Source: Grifola frondosa | Lineage: Eukaryota > Basidiomycota > Agaricomycetes > Polyporales > Grifolaceae | Direction of reading: 5' to 3' | DNA length: 64,000 bases | Assembly: GCA_001683735.1 (NCBI GenBank) | Contig: LUGG01000002.1 | Span: 248,001-312,000, forward strand | Shown: piece by piece, positions 34,967 to 45,941 of the stretch | Layout of the letters: each line of letters begins with the position of its first letter | Position numbering within the stretch: position 1 is the first letter of the stretch | Made by a program: the position numbers and the translations under genes | Notes under the pieces: generated by a model | Told to the model about the DNA's origin: nothing | The model's database searches: none | What the model saw: the letters and a program-made list of their open reading frames with translations, nothing else

Positions 34967-37900
34967 CTATAATGCATGAGGTCCTGAATACGAGTATGTA
35001 CTACTCCGCCACGAGTCCCCCTGCTGATGACCAGGCGAGAGCTCCCCGCCTTCTTCGAATCCATCGTATGCAGTGGCATAGCTATCTTCGCTGGGACCCA
35101 TGGGCCCATGTCCCACCTCATCGGGTGATGGACTGTGCCACTGATCCGGTGGCGTTCGCACATGCATCTCATACGTCTCCGAACTCGGTGACGAATCGCC
35201 TCGCCCCCAGATAAGAGCAGCGAGTTTGGAGATGGTTGGCCGTGCATTGAGACGGCGCCTGGAGACACCGCGGACATAGGTGGGTTATTGGAGCGGGTAT
35301 AGATATACTGAACGGCCGGTATTGGCGTAGGAGCAGGTATATCAGACGCAGAATAATAAGAGTGTCGTTGAGAAAGAGGGGATGCAGAGATCTGTGCTCT
35401 GTTGGTGGGAGTTAATCGGTCTTCTAGATGGGCTTCTTCTGGGTAACGCTGGTCAAAGGGGGAAGGCGAACCCTCGATCAACGGCGCTGTTGGTGGGGCT
35501 GAACCATCTGAACCGGGACTTCTTCGCATTGCTTGTGCTGGGAACTCGAAGTCATGCTGACTTGAGACCTCGGATTCAGAGCGATAATGAGGTTTCTGGA
35601 ATATAGGAGCTTGTTCTTGTTTGTCCTTCCTGAGTTCACGTCTGTGCTTGATTCCGAGGCGTTCCTTGAGATCGCCCATGACCCACATTTCGCGAACAAT
35701 ATCCGCGTCGAGGGGCTTGTAAGTGCTTGTGACGAACTTGACCAAGAACCGCGGAGCTGTGATTTGTTGTTAGCAGGCGGCTTCAAAGTGGTTGATGGGA
35801 GCTCACCTAGAGCAATGACAACCGAGACCAGAACAGACGCCCAGAAAGTCACTTCACCGAACAAAACCACGACTTCATCGTTGAAGTCGATACTGTCAAA
35901 AGCCGAGTATATCACTATCCACAACAACATTACCACCGAGGAACCGATGACGACAATCCAGGTAATAATTGTCCAGCTACAAAATTTGGTCATCAACGCT
36001 GCCTTTGCGATCCTGTAATATCCTTACTAATGTGTATTGATTCCAACGTAAGTGTTGGCAGCGACGATTGCAGCTACCGAGACGGTGGTACCGAAATCCG
36101 CAAGCGAATCTAGCGTCTTGCCATTCCACGAAACCGCGATGTCAAGGGTCCAGACCAAGTACGGGATGAAGAACACGATGGCAGATTGGTAGAGCCCGTC
36201 TAGCATATAAAGCCAGAATTTCAAGCGAGTGTATTCTAGTCCACGGATACCACGAATATAAAGTTGAGGGAATGCCAGAGCGGCTTTGGCGTTGATGTCT
36301 TGGTCGAACGCTTCACAAAAGCAGTCCGTCAGCCACCAGTGCGAATCAACAGAATACAAGACAATCACCTCCTAGAATGATAACCGGAAGGGATGTAAAT
36401 ATGAGGTTGTACAGTAGGACGAAGGTGTACTGGTATAAGTACGTGGCGTCGAAGCTGCACGGTGCATGTCAGAGAATACCATCGACGAATAAGAAATTGA
36501 CATACCTGTTATATATCATGAACCAAAACATCGCAAAAGTCCATATTACATTCTACACGATGGTCAGCGCGATCCTGTAGCGTTTTAAAATGCATACCTT
36601 GTAGAAGAAATTAGCGTGCATGTCCGCGATGCGCTGATAGGACCATCGACCGTGGACGATGAGCAGTTTAGTGAGGAAACGGAACTGGCCAAAAGCATAG
36701 TCCGCAGACATCGCAGCCTGTGAGCCTTCGTACCCCAGGAGGCCGCAGCCGATGTTAGCTTCTTGAATCATGGCCACGTCGTTCGCGCCGTCTCCGATCG
36801 ACAGGGTCATAGCGTTGCGACCATCCTTAACCTATAATGTAGAATCAGTATTCATAATCTCGATGTAAATGAGGAGATTACGAACCAACTTGACTACCAA
36901 AGCCTTCTGCGCAGGGGATACTCGGCAGCAAACCACAGTCTCGCATTGAGTGGCGAGAGTGAGGAAAAGTTGTTTCAAGTCGTCACCAAGAGCAGGCGTA
37001 ACGTATCGCCGTCTATTACAACCGCGAAGGCAGCTTGCGCACAGGGATGAATCCCGCGTTTGAGGGTTCAGCGATGGGGGACCAAGAATAGACGCAATCT
37101 TGTTCAGCCCTCCTTCTATCTGCTGACGAGCGGCCTCATGAGAATCAGCGGACAGGATCATGACTTCCATGTCGCTCTTGAGCAAATTACAACTGAAGCC
37201 TATAATATACTGGCATAAATGTTGATACACTCCAGGGCATACGCAGTTTCTCACCAATTTCAATCGCTGTCTGAACCTTGTCGCCTGATAGAAATAATGA
37301 TTAGGAGCTGTCGAATTCTTATATACGGGAACCGCACCAGTGAGAATCCAGAGCTTGATGCCAGCATTATGAAGAGTCTCGATGGCTTCGGGAACGCCCT
37401 CCTGCAGCTTGTCCTCCAAGGCTGTAGCCCCAAGAATAGTCAGCGAGTGCTCGATCTGATCATTAGCCTTCTCGATCTCCTCATCGCGATTCTGGATAGC
37501 GCTCGTCGCGGCATCATATGTCCTGAGCCAGTTAGTGTACTCTTGATCTGTCAAATAGCGGTACGCAATGCAAAGAGTACGCAGACCGCCGTTTGCAAAA
37601 GCCTCCATGTCGCGCGACGTGTTTGCCTTGAGCTCGGAATCATGGTCCGCAGCGAGGCGCTGGTAGATGATGCTGTCGGCACCCTTACAGTACAAGATCA
37701 GCTGGCCTTGCGGACTGCGTACGATGACACTCATCCGTTTCCGCGTGCTGTTGAATTCTAACATGTTCAGGAAACTATACCGCTCCGGCTGGCCCATAAC
37801 CTCGATATCGATTGAATCCTTCGACTTGCTGACGAATGGGAAACCGACATCGCGGGCAGCCGCGACGAGTGCAGCCTCATCGGGTGACTCAGCTTTGTAC

Positions 37901-40354
37901 TCCAAATGATAAGGCTGCTTGTCCGGTTCAGGACGATCCGAGAGGACACTGTGGCAGATGGCGAGTGCACGGAAGAAATCGATGAGATGAGCTCGCTGGT
38001 CTGAATCGCGATTCGCGAGATCGTCGGCAAGCTTAGGCGAGACGAGCGTGAGGCATTTAGGCTGGATGTATCGATTCTTGAAAGCACGAGTCATCTTATC
38101 CAGCATGCTCTCCTTGAGGAGATGGATTGCCTGGTCCTGCTCCTCAGGATCGATCGCGTTGTCTCTGCCTTCACGTTTGGCCCCACCGCGTTGGGCCTCC
38201 GTGACACCTTCTCCATAGGGAACGCCATTTACAGAGCATTTTTGGAACTCCATGATGTTCTGCGTGAGTGTACCTGTTTTGTCCGAGAAGACGTATTCAA
38301 TCTGGCCCAGATCATCGGAGATGTTCCACGTCTTCGGTGTGCAAGCAGCGTCGAAGCCTTTGTAGTACATATCGACATCCTGCGAGATGAAGAACGCCTG
38401 GATTGTCTTCACGATTTCGATGGAGATGTACAACGAGATGGGTACAATATTTTGGAAGGCGATAAGACATGATCTGTAGGCAACATGAGATAGCAGTAGC
38501 CATGGTGGAAAAGTAACTCACGTGAAGGTGACGATGGCATTCACAACATACGAATTCGAAGGGTCCCCTCCAATCTCGTACTCCCTGGCACTGGTATCGG
38601 CCTTGCTATCCGACCATCCATTTATGATGGCGGAGACCAGGCACATCAAGATGAGGATGACGAAATTGACGATAACATTGAAGTTGGTCTCCCTCTCAAT
38701 CTTCGATCGCTTCGAGGGAGTAGCGCCGCCGTTCAACATGATTTTGGAGTCTGCGCCAGTGAAGACCACGAGACCGATAATCCAGGCCGTGTTACGAATG
38801 GTGCAACCACGGAGAAGAAGTTCGTTGATGGTTACGGCCTCCTGCTTTTGTTCGCCGGTTGCAGGGTCTTTGAATCGTAAGACACCATGGTAGAGATATA
38901 AATTCTGATGCGGCGGCTCTGAGTCCAGAACAAAGGTGATCCGTTCGATATCCTCTTCGGAGGTGATGGAAGAGGTCGCCCTAACTGATTTCCTCGGCTT
39001 CAGATTCGTTTCCCCATCTAGATTCTTGGTCTCCAGATAGCACATGTTGTCCGGATCGGAGGTGGACAGGACGACAATATCTGCGGGTATCTGCTCGTTT
39101 TCGCGTAGCAGGACGACGTCGCCGACCTCAAGTTTCTTCCACAGTGTTCGCTCCCAGCGTGCCAACCCACTTGTCCGTTTACTGTAGTCTACCACACCAA
39201 TTGAGGACCGCGATGGTGCCGATTGCTGGTAGGCCGTCAACGAGCCAGACCCGCCTGCCCATGTTCCTGCTCCAATCGAGTTCACTTCCGCGCCAGCCTG
39301 TGGTGGATAGCTATGCGAATCGATGCTCTGGATGTCATCCAGCGCCCGTCCTCCTGCCCCATAATACCTCACATCCGTATTGCTGTCGTGAACGCTCCGC
39401 GTGCTAATACTCACGCGCTCGCCTTCTGTACCCTTGCTCAGGATGATCTGCATGCCCTCCCCAGCCTCCCGCTCTCGAAGTTTCCGAACTCCCCTCGTCA
39501 CCTTTCCTGGTGGATTGAGCCCGAGCGCTTTCTCGAACCACGAACGCGGGTCCTTCGGCTGATTGACATTACGCCACTGACCAAGCTTTGTCGCCGCCGA
39601 GTTGTTCACCTCCTCGTCAAGTATGGCCCGCCTGTAGTCCTCTATGCCATCTTTGATCGCAGTCACGGCCAAGATGAAGATGAGCGGCAGTGCCGCGGTC
39701 TGAGGCGCCGCAGCGCCGAAAATAGGGAAGACTATGACAGATGTCAGTGGCGACGGTGGAATGATAGTGGCAAAAAGGCCAAATGTAATTCCCACCTTGT
39801 ATGATCACAAGGGCAAGGAAATATAGGTTGGCAATACTGAAAGAGTAAATTGAGAGGATGGAGAATTGGCCGCGTGCCTTACTCACCGACGGAACTGCTC
39901 ATATAGATTCTTTGGAATGAAGGTGATGATGGTGTACTCTGCGAAAATTATCAAAGAATGCTACAGATAATAGTAGGACTCGCTTACTGCTTGTCCGGAC
40001 TTTATTTCTGACATACCGGACCATAGGCTCTCCATGGTCGTTGACCTCGTCCAGAGGCAACGGGTAGTTCACGTAGACATTTCTTCGTACGCCCGTCGCA
40101 TGGGGTACGGCAGCAGCTTCCTCTTTGGACTCTGCGGGTTCCGATCTCCTCTTCTCAGTACCTCGTCGAAAGAACGAACGCTTTCGCCTCATCGTCTTCC
40201 TCCGTTCCACGCGCTCCTCCGTACGAATGGACTCGGCGATAGTAGAGGCCGCAGTGCGCACCGTACGGAGGCGAAGTTCGGGGTCAATTCCATCATTAGG
40301 TTCATCGTCGGTTTCAAGATCGTCGGGATTTGGGTGTCGTCGGAAGAAGGGCAT
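34967..40354 (-). CDS. P4-ATPase phospholipid flippase, Dnf1/Dnf2-like
   Basis: Moves phospholipids from the outer to the inner leaflet at plasma or endosomal membranes, normally with a Cdc50/Lem3 partner. Starts [20 protein letters not shown]. Signatures in order: [26 protein letters not shown] in helix 4 (the PISLYIS form points to the Dnf1/2 class), the phosphorylation motif [20 protein letters not shown] in the nucleotide domain, and [18 protein letters not shown]. Ten membrane helices are accounted for. Two spots are off. Between about 36996 and 37043 the predicted frame reads [14 protein letters not shown] while another frame gives the conserved [12 protein letters not shown]. At the G run 35204-35208 one base is missing, after which the tail continues [20 protein letters not shown] to a stop at 34967. 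Confidence 0.93.
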
Positions 40355-42064
40355 GGCAAGGACTATGGAGCTCTGAATCAACAGAGAATGATGGAAACCC
40401 AGGACCAGCACGGGGGCCTGCAGCGAAAGACGGGATTAAGGGTAGAGAGCGGTGAAGGCCAGAGTGAACAATTCGGAGAGAAGGAGTGAGGCTGCGACCG
40501 CCGTCTGCACGGCAGCACACGCTCACCGCCACGGCGCGCTCTGAGGGGGCCCCCCGGAACTTCCTGATACATCAACAATGAAGATGACATCAGCATCTGA
40601 TGATGGAAATGGTCGGAGTACCAAAATATTTCCAGACGTGGAAATTTAGCAGAGCCATTCAGGTCCAGATCTATACGCCACGCAAACAAATGTTCGAGTT
40701 CTCGGGGGGTGCCTTGGCGTCTTGGCCTGCCCGGCATCGCGGTATGAGACACTTTCATCCACCAAGGCATAAGCTGGTATTATAGGTCGGATCTGTATTT
40801 GAGGGTCAGTCAACGTATGTCGCCCATCCTATATTTAATGCATCGGCGACAGAATTCGGTCGGCATGTAAACCTGAGCGTTTCTCATGGTCGTCCACACC
40901 ATTCGAGCTTTGACTAATCATCGAATTTGTGAGCGATAAATCCATGTACTACTGAAATCAGAGTCGCGACACGTTGAGAATACTATGGGAAGTGCCACAA
41001 TTATACACCCGCAGCAGTGCGGCATTTCTAGAACAGCAACCATGGTGCCTCCGAAAGATTCCGTGTTAAATCCGTAGCCAACTCAGAGTAGATATCCTCC
41101 AAAGGAGAAGCACCATTTCTTCACTCAACCGTCATGGAACCCGGGAAAGTAACCCCCGCTTTTGTCCGATCTGTCCCCAATGCGTTTGCACCCGAACATA
41201 TTACCGTCGCTGGAAAACCTATGTCCGCTTTTGCATACATCATCTCTCCCTGCAACTAGTGAGACATATAATCACGGCCTAATTTGCGATGACTACCAAT
41301 GGGCTCTCACGATTTTATAAATACCACGACAAGTTGTTCCCTAGTAACCTGCGCAAATATAGCATCTACAGTTGTAAGTAATGTTTTTTTTGGGTAGGTA
41401 TAAATATTGTTCTCCAAACTCGTATCAAATAATTTATCTGCCTTCGGAGGACCCAATCCAAAATTCTGTATGATCTGCTGGAGCAGTCTTCGCGCCACGT
41501 TCCATATGAACGCTGCATTATTACAGTAACGTGCAGTAGAATGTCGGGAAAGGAATGTGTACGACGGACGATATGATTACTTTTTTGGCACGATTCGAAG
41601 TTTTAGAGCAAATCCAAAACCAATATGATTTCAGCATGATATATAAATGACGAATTCTTCTTTCGAAAAAAAGCGATTGCAGAAACGAACACTACGATAG
41701 CCATATACGGAAAGCGGAGCCTTTCAATCCTAACATGAATAAACAAAGAATACGATCACGTGGAGATTCAACGCGTTTGTGGCGGCGTGGCTCATATTGT
41801 GGGACCGATCAACTTGTCTCATTACCATCGGTCACCGGTCAGATACGTAAAAATGATGTCCAGACCTAGTACGTGCCATCATTAAGTTTAATGTCTCATG
41901 CCAGAGCCACGTCCGAGCCACCTGCAGCTTTGGTTTTTGCGGCATTAAGTCATGCGCGTGAAAAAACGTTCCCTCAACTTATATAAGGCCGGATATCGTG
42001 GTATATTCCCTCGTTCCATCATCCGTCGCGACTACATCCTCATTATTGCTTAAGACCAATAACA
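40355..42064. other. Intergenic, 1.7 kb, AT-rich in the right half
   Basis: Left part is the flippase promoter. 41280-41760 is AT-rich with poly-T/A tracts and no supported gene. A TATA element sits at 41980-41986. Confidence 0.5.
41980..41986 (+). promoter_or_regulatory. TATA box of the gene at 42065
   Basis: TATATAA within CTTATATAAGGCC, about 80 bp before the ATG at 42065; the leader between is CT-rich as is common in fungi. Confidence 0.55.
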
Positions 42065-42745
42065 ATGTCTTCAACAATTCCTTCAGCTCTTTGCCCTTGC
42101 GCTGACGCTGGGGTCCTTGACATCGATCCTTACAAGCTGCCGCCATTCGTAGTTAGCGAAGAGCGTTCAAAAGAGGTTTGTGATATGATATTCATTCGTA
42201 CTCCACAGCCTCTCATTCACTTTACTTTAGGTGTTATCGAGAGCGAGAAACACACCTCCCCTGACCACACTGCCAGACAACCTCAAATACGATATCAATT
42301 CTGACCTTATGCCCCAAGGCTGTGGCTCGCATTTCGTCCGGATCCCACCAAAATAGCCGCATATATTCAGCATTTTAACTTGGGTGTCTCACGAGACCGA
42401 GACAGTGCTGTCTTCGACCACCTCGCACTGCGACTCAGGCGACAAGTCGAAGATCCCGACGCGGACGAGTTGGCAATGGGATCGCTCATCGAATTTTCAC
42501 CTGTGGCAGTCCTTGTTCCCGAGCATCATCCGAAATCGCGACGAATGGTGGTTAAATTTACTAGCAACCACGACATGGCGACGGTGCCGCTCAATGAGGA
42601 TTCGGAGCTGGTAAAGAAGGTGGTAGAACTGGTCGGAAACCATGCCGAGCCACCGAAGTGGTACGTCTCTTATTGGGCCCCCGTCTGGAAGAAAAAGGAG
42701 GAGGGAGACTGGCACTGGTGGTCGGAGTACACAGAAGCGAAGTAG
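42065..42745 (+). CDS. Hypothetical protein, about 205 aa
   Basis: Exon 1 from 42065 (MSSTIPSALCPCADAGVLDI) runs to about 42177 where GAG|GTTTGT opens a 54-bp intron ending TTTAG; exon 2 then reads VLSRARNTPPLTTLPDN. The frame breaks at the CCCC run 42312-42315: with one more C the protein continues PPRLWLAFRPDPTKIAAYIQ and then smoothly to EEGDWHWWSEYTEAK at 42745. The C-terminal half is mixed alpha/beta by composition with PVAVLVPEHHPKSRRMVVKF and PPKWYVSYWAPVW. No signal peptide or membrane segment. Family not recognised. A good TATA box upstream suggests it is expressed. Confidence 0.6.
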
Positions 42746-42925
42746 ATATCTCCGTGACTGCCATGCATCTTTGCAGTTAGCAGTGGAAACACCATAGAAA
42801 TTTGAGATTCCTAAGAAACGCGTCGTTGGAAATAAGAATTTGTAGTCCTGCAATTGAACGTTTGAACATTGAAGTCCTATTGAACGCGCCCTGTGGCTCG
42901 GGATGCTCAAGATCAATAGCAGACT

Positions 42926-43160
42926 TATGGAGGTCTTTTGGTTACAGTTCAACTTTTGACAGGTGCCGGGATGCCGACGTCTGTTGCTCGCGTGCTTCAT
43001 GACGAAGACCCCGAGGACTATTCTCAACGAGCAGTACTCCACGACTTTGTACGGCTGTCGGTAATAAAGCGTCAAGTAATAGTGTGCGTGGGCACCACAA
43101 TCGCACTGGCTATTCACGTCGTGCTGCCGTAGGCATCCAATTGATGCACTCGTCGTGCAC
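42926..43160 (+). repeat. Left arm of a 235-bp inverted repeat
   Basis: Reads TATGGAGGTCTTTTGGTTAC through to ACTCGTCGTGCAC and is the reverse complement of 45541-45774. Comparing by eye I find two substitutions and one single-base indel, near 99 percent identity. Similarity continues inward past 43160 at a lower level. Confidence 0.93.
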
Positions 43161-43270
43161 AATGACTCAGACCAACGTGTGCGGCGCCGTGCACCTCGTC
43201 TGCCAGACCAAAGGTGATGCGATACTGTGCCCACCTTCCCTGGACCCATGCTAATAAACATGCCCCTCCG
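42926..43270 (+). pseudogene. HNH-endonuclease-like gene relic, left copy
   Basis: Fragments of coding sequence in shifting frames: VGIQLMHSSCTMTQTNVCGA, VHLVCQTKGDAI and CPPSLDPC, the middle part matching the usual HNH segment CDAAHLIxxxKGD of fungal HNH proteins. Stops and frame shifts prevent a product. The block between GACCAAAG and GTGATGC that is present in the right copy is absent here. Name rests on this short motif and on the right copy. Confidence 0.5.
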
Positions 43271-43439
43271 TTACTGGTACTTCTTACTTTTTTCCGTCTT
43301 TTATTGAATTGATCAGATATTTCGGTCTAATTTATCTTCCACATTATTAACATCCGTAGTGCATCGAAGCGCTGATGCGCCCGCGCCAAGTCTTTCATGG
43401 CTCCACAGATGCTATTGTGAAGCTTGTCTAAACTACTGT

Positions 43440-43935
43440 CTGCGGTGCGCATCTGGAACCTCTGCGTTGCTCATCTTGTCGTTTATATCCCTCTCTTAGA
43501 TACGGGTCTTCACATCCTCAAGAGTGACCGATGACGTCCCGACCACCGCCTTGGGGCACATCCTCAAGCACGAGAGCCTCGGTGTCGTCAAGTCCGTCGG
43601 GACGGGCATAGACGTGTTCAAGCCTGGCGACCGCATGATTATCTCCTGCATCACCGCCTGCGCCGGTAGCCACTACTACCAGCGCGCGATGCCCTCACAC
43701 TGCACGGATGGCGGCTGGATCCTCGAGAACGTGATAGACAGCACGCAGGTCAAGTTCGTCTGTGTACCGCATGCGGATAGCACCCTGTACACGGTGCCTG
43801 CAGGTGTGGACGAGAGTGCACTGGTAGTAATCAACAACATCCTGATACGCCGTTGACGTTCGAGATATGCGAGGAGATTATTGGCATGGGTGGAATGATC
43901 GCAAATGTCAGCAGGTACGGTGCGTTGACTTCGGG
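43440..43935 (+). pseudogene. Zinc-dependent alcohol dehydrogenase relic with internal deletion
   Basis: A frame of 110 residues carries DDVPTTALGHILKHESLGVV, VGTGIDVFKPGDRMIISCIT, ACAGSHYYQRAMPSHCTDGG and FVCVPHADSTLYTVPAGVDE, clearly the N-terminal catalytic half of a zinc ADH (the His-Glu pair and the PGDRV-like motif). The structural zinc Cys cluster is degraded. Immediately after its stop, another frame (43857-43920) gives LTFEICEEIIGMGGMIANVS, which in intact enzymes lies roughly 100 residues further on, past the NAD-binding GxGxxG region. So the cofactor-binding part is deleted. Not functional as it stands. Confidence 0.75.
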
Positions 43936-44220
43936 AAGTAGGCTGCAAGAGGACGTTGATCCAGATGTATTTAACTTGTCCCGTTTATTGTACTTTATTC
44001 ATTTGTACACTGTATAACTGTTCACCACGAACACGTCATACTAGGGAATTCTCTGACGTTACGCCCGAAGCCGACTGGCACATCAAAATGAAATACAACA
44101 ATTAGAACATCTGCCATCCGATACAAGAATACAACATTGCAATGACATTGAATTATCAGTATTCAGTTTGCCCGTACCTGTGTCTGCTTGATCACTGATT
44201 TTCAAAACATCCTATTCAAG
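43936..44220. other. Spacer between relics
   Basis: AT-rich, no coding signal seen. Confidence 0.4.
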
Positions 44221-45000
44221 TTTGTATGGCCCCCAACTCTTAGTCCAGGTCCAACTAAGGTGTTCGCACACTAGCCTAAACTCGAGATCATTCTCGCACC
44301 ACTCAGCACGCCATATCTCCCGTAATGCTGCGGCTCCACCTGCCTGCTTCCAGGACCGCGTGATCTATCATGCACACCGGGATGTGCTCTACGTTCCCGC
44401 TGCTGAGGAAAGTGTTGCATCTGGTATCCTCGCGTTCAGAATGAGCAATTGCGCGGAAGACTGCGCAGTAGTTATTATAGCACCCTTCAGTGACGCTGTG
44501 CCATATCCTCATGGAAATGTATTCCATCCCAATGCTCCTAGCCATGCTGATGGACCGACGGACATCAGCACACATGACGTAGAATATGAAACATGGCAGC
44601 AGAGCCTCACCTGCGAGCCGAAGCGCATGCACAGTGCAAGCCACCTCTCCGCGCACTCGCCGCATGTGCACCCCAGCCTATGGTCCCTCACGTATTCATC
44701 TTCCTCCTGCGTCGGCCTGCTTCCTTCGGGCATGTAATCGGGAAAGTACCCATCCGTTGCGCACCTTAGGAGGAACGCGAAGAGGAGCCCGTCAGCCGGA
44801 TGCCCATCCTAGCACCCGAACTTCGCACAGGTGCACTCGCGCTGCACGTGCAAGTCCCACCTCACATGCCTGGAGCTGGGTTTGTCCGTCCACATTCCTG
44901 CCCCTAGTCGTGCAGATCTACAAACACTATGCTTCACGCTGCGCTAGAAAAAAGATAACAGGAGGTGCACGACAGTGATGTTGTGGAATGCTGCAGCGAT
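44221..45000 (-). pseudogene. Relic of an unnamed Cys-motif protein gene
   Basis: On the minus strand the order is DGLLFAFLLRCATDGYFPDY, MPEGSRPTQEEDEYVRDHRL, GCTCGECAERWLALCMRFGS, an intron-like gap, then MEYISMRIWHSVTEGCYNNY, CAVFRAIAHSE, and in another frame AEWCENDLEFRLVCEHLSWT. These are consistent with one ancestral protein having a CxCxxC motif, now broken by frame changes and stops. I recall similar strings from large Agaricomycete families but will not name one. Confidence 0.45.
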
Positions 45001-45325
45001 GTAAAAAAATAAGATTCGAATTTTGCTGATGATCCTGCCGTGCAAGTAACTGGTCGATGGTCACACCCATGAGGAGCCCGTTGCGCACGTCATCGACATC
45101 TACGATGACGGTACCGCTGGGGTGCGCGCATGTCAGCGCTTCGACATACTAGGGAGGGGCATGTTCGTCAGCACGAAACAGAGAGGGCGGGCGCAGTATT
45201 GCATCACCTTTGTAGTCTCCTGAAGCGGGTTGTAGTTACTCTGCTTCAATCTCGCAGGCTCGGATATCCGCCTTTGGTCTCGCAGATGAGATGCGCGGCG
45301 TCGCACACATCCGTCCGAGTCATTG

Positions 45326-45539
45326 CATCAGCAAAATCTCAATTTAACTTATCATACTTTTTGTCTCTTAACTGCTCTTAAATGCACTTATAAAAACCCT
45401 TATGAGATCTCTTTTATCTCTTAATTGCTCTTTTTGTTCTTAATTAAGAAGAAAAAGAGATATAAGACCTAAAAGTAAGTTCATAAGGGTTAGTTTAAGA
45501 GGAAAAAGTATGATAAGTCAAATTGAGATTTTGCTGATG
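45326..45539. mobile_element. 214-bp foldback MITE with 2-bp target duplication
   Basis: Both ends carry CATCAGCAAAATCTCAATTT as an inverted repeat that continues (A/G)ACTTATCATACTTTTT and then degrades, the whole element being an imperfect palindrome centred on TTAATTAA near 45452. AT-rich and without coding capacity. The target is duplicated as TG (flanks ...GAGTCATTG and TGTGCACGA...), and the opposite inverted-repeat arm (43152-43167) preserves the empty site as GTGCACAATGACTC. Superfamily not assigned. Confidence 0.88.
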
Positions 45540-45540
45540 T

Positions 45541-45774
45541 GTGCACGACGAGTGCATCAATTGGATGCCTACGGCAGCACGACGTGAATAGCCAGTGCGA
45601 TTGTGATGCCCACGCACACTACTACTTGACGCTTTATTACCGACGCCGTACAAAGTCGTGGAGTACTGCTCGTTGAGAATAGTCCTCGGGGTCTTCGTCA
45701 TGAAGCACGCGAGCAACAGACGTCGGCATCCCGGCACCTGTCAAAAGTTGAACTGTAACCAAAAGACCTCCATA
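45541..45774 (-). repeat. Right arm of the inverted repeat
   Basis: Reverse complement of 42926-43160, nearly identical; its inner end abuts the MITE. Confidence 0.93.
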
Positions 45775-45941
45775 CAGACTTGCCGCAAGTACCACTTTAA
45801 TTATATTTCAAAGCGTTGGAATATCTAACTTGTCCATTTCTCAGAGTAATTTTATAAACTATTAATTGTTATAACTGCGACAGGATGATTTCAAGCGCCC
45901 GTCATCCTCTGCCTGCAACCAAGAGAATCATCCTACCGGGA

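Larger units (their letters stand above)
45010..45774 (-). pseudogene. HNH-endonuclease-like gene relic, right copy, split by a MITE
   Basis: Minus strand reads MTRTDVCDAAHLICETK (about 45310-45270), KVMQYCARPLCFVLTNMPLP and VIVDVDDVRNGLLMGVTIDQ (about 45120-45060). The combination CDAAHL and a following DDVRNGLLM is what fungal HNH-domain proteins show. A 214-bp MITE sits between the 5' part (the inverted-repeat arm) and the HNH part. No continuous frame. Confidence 0.5.

Noticed and set aside
42497..43261. 254-codon minus-strand open frame across the unknown gene and the left repeat arm
   Set aside because: It joins the antisense of two unrelated segments; the same arm at 45541-45774 reads through without such an extension.
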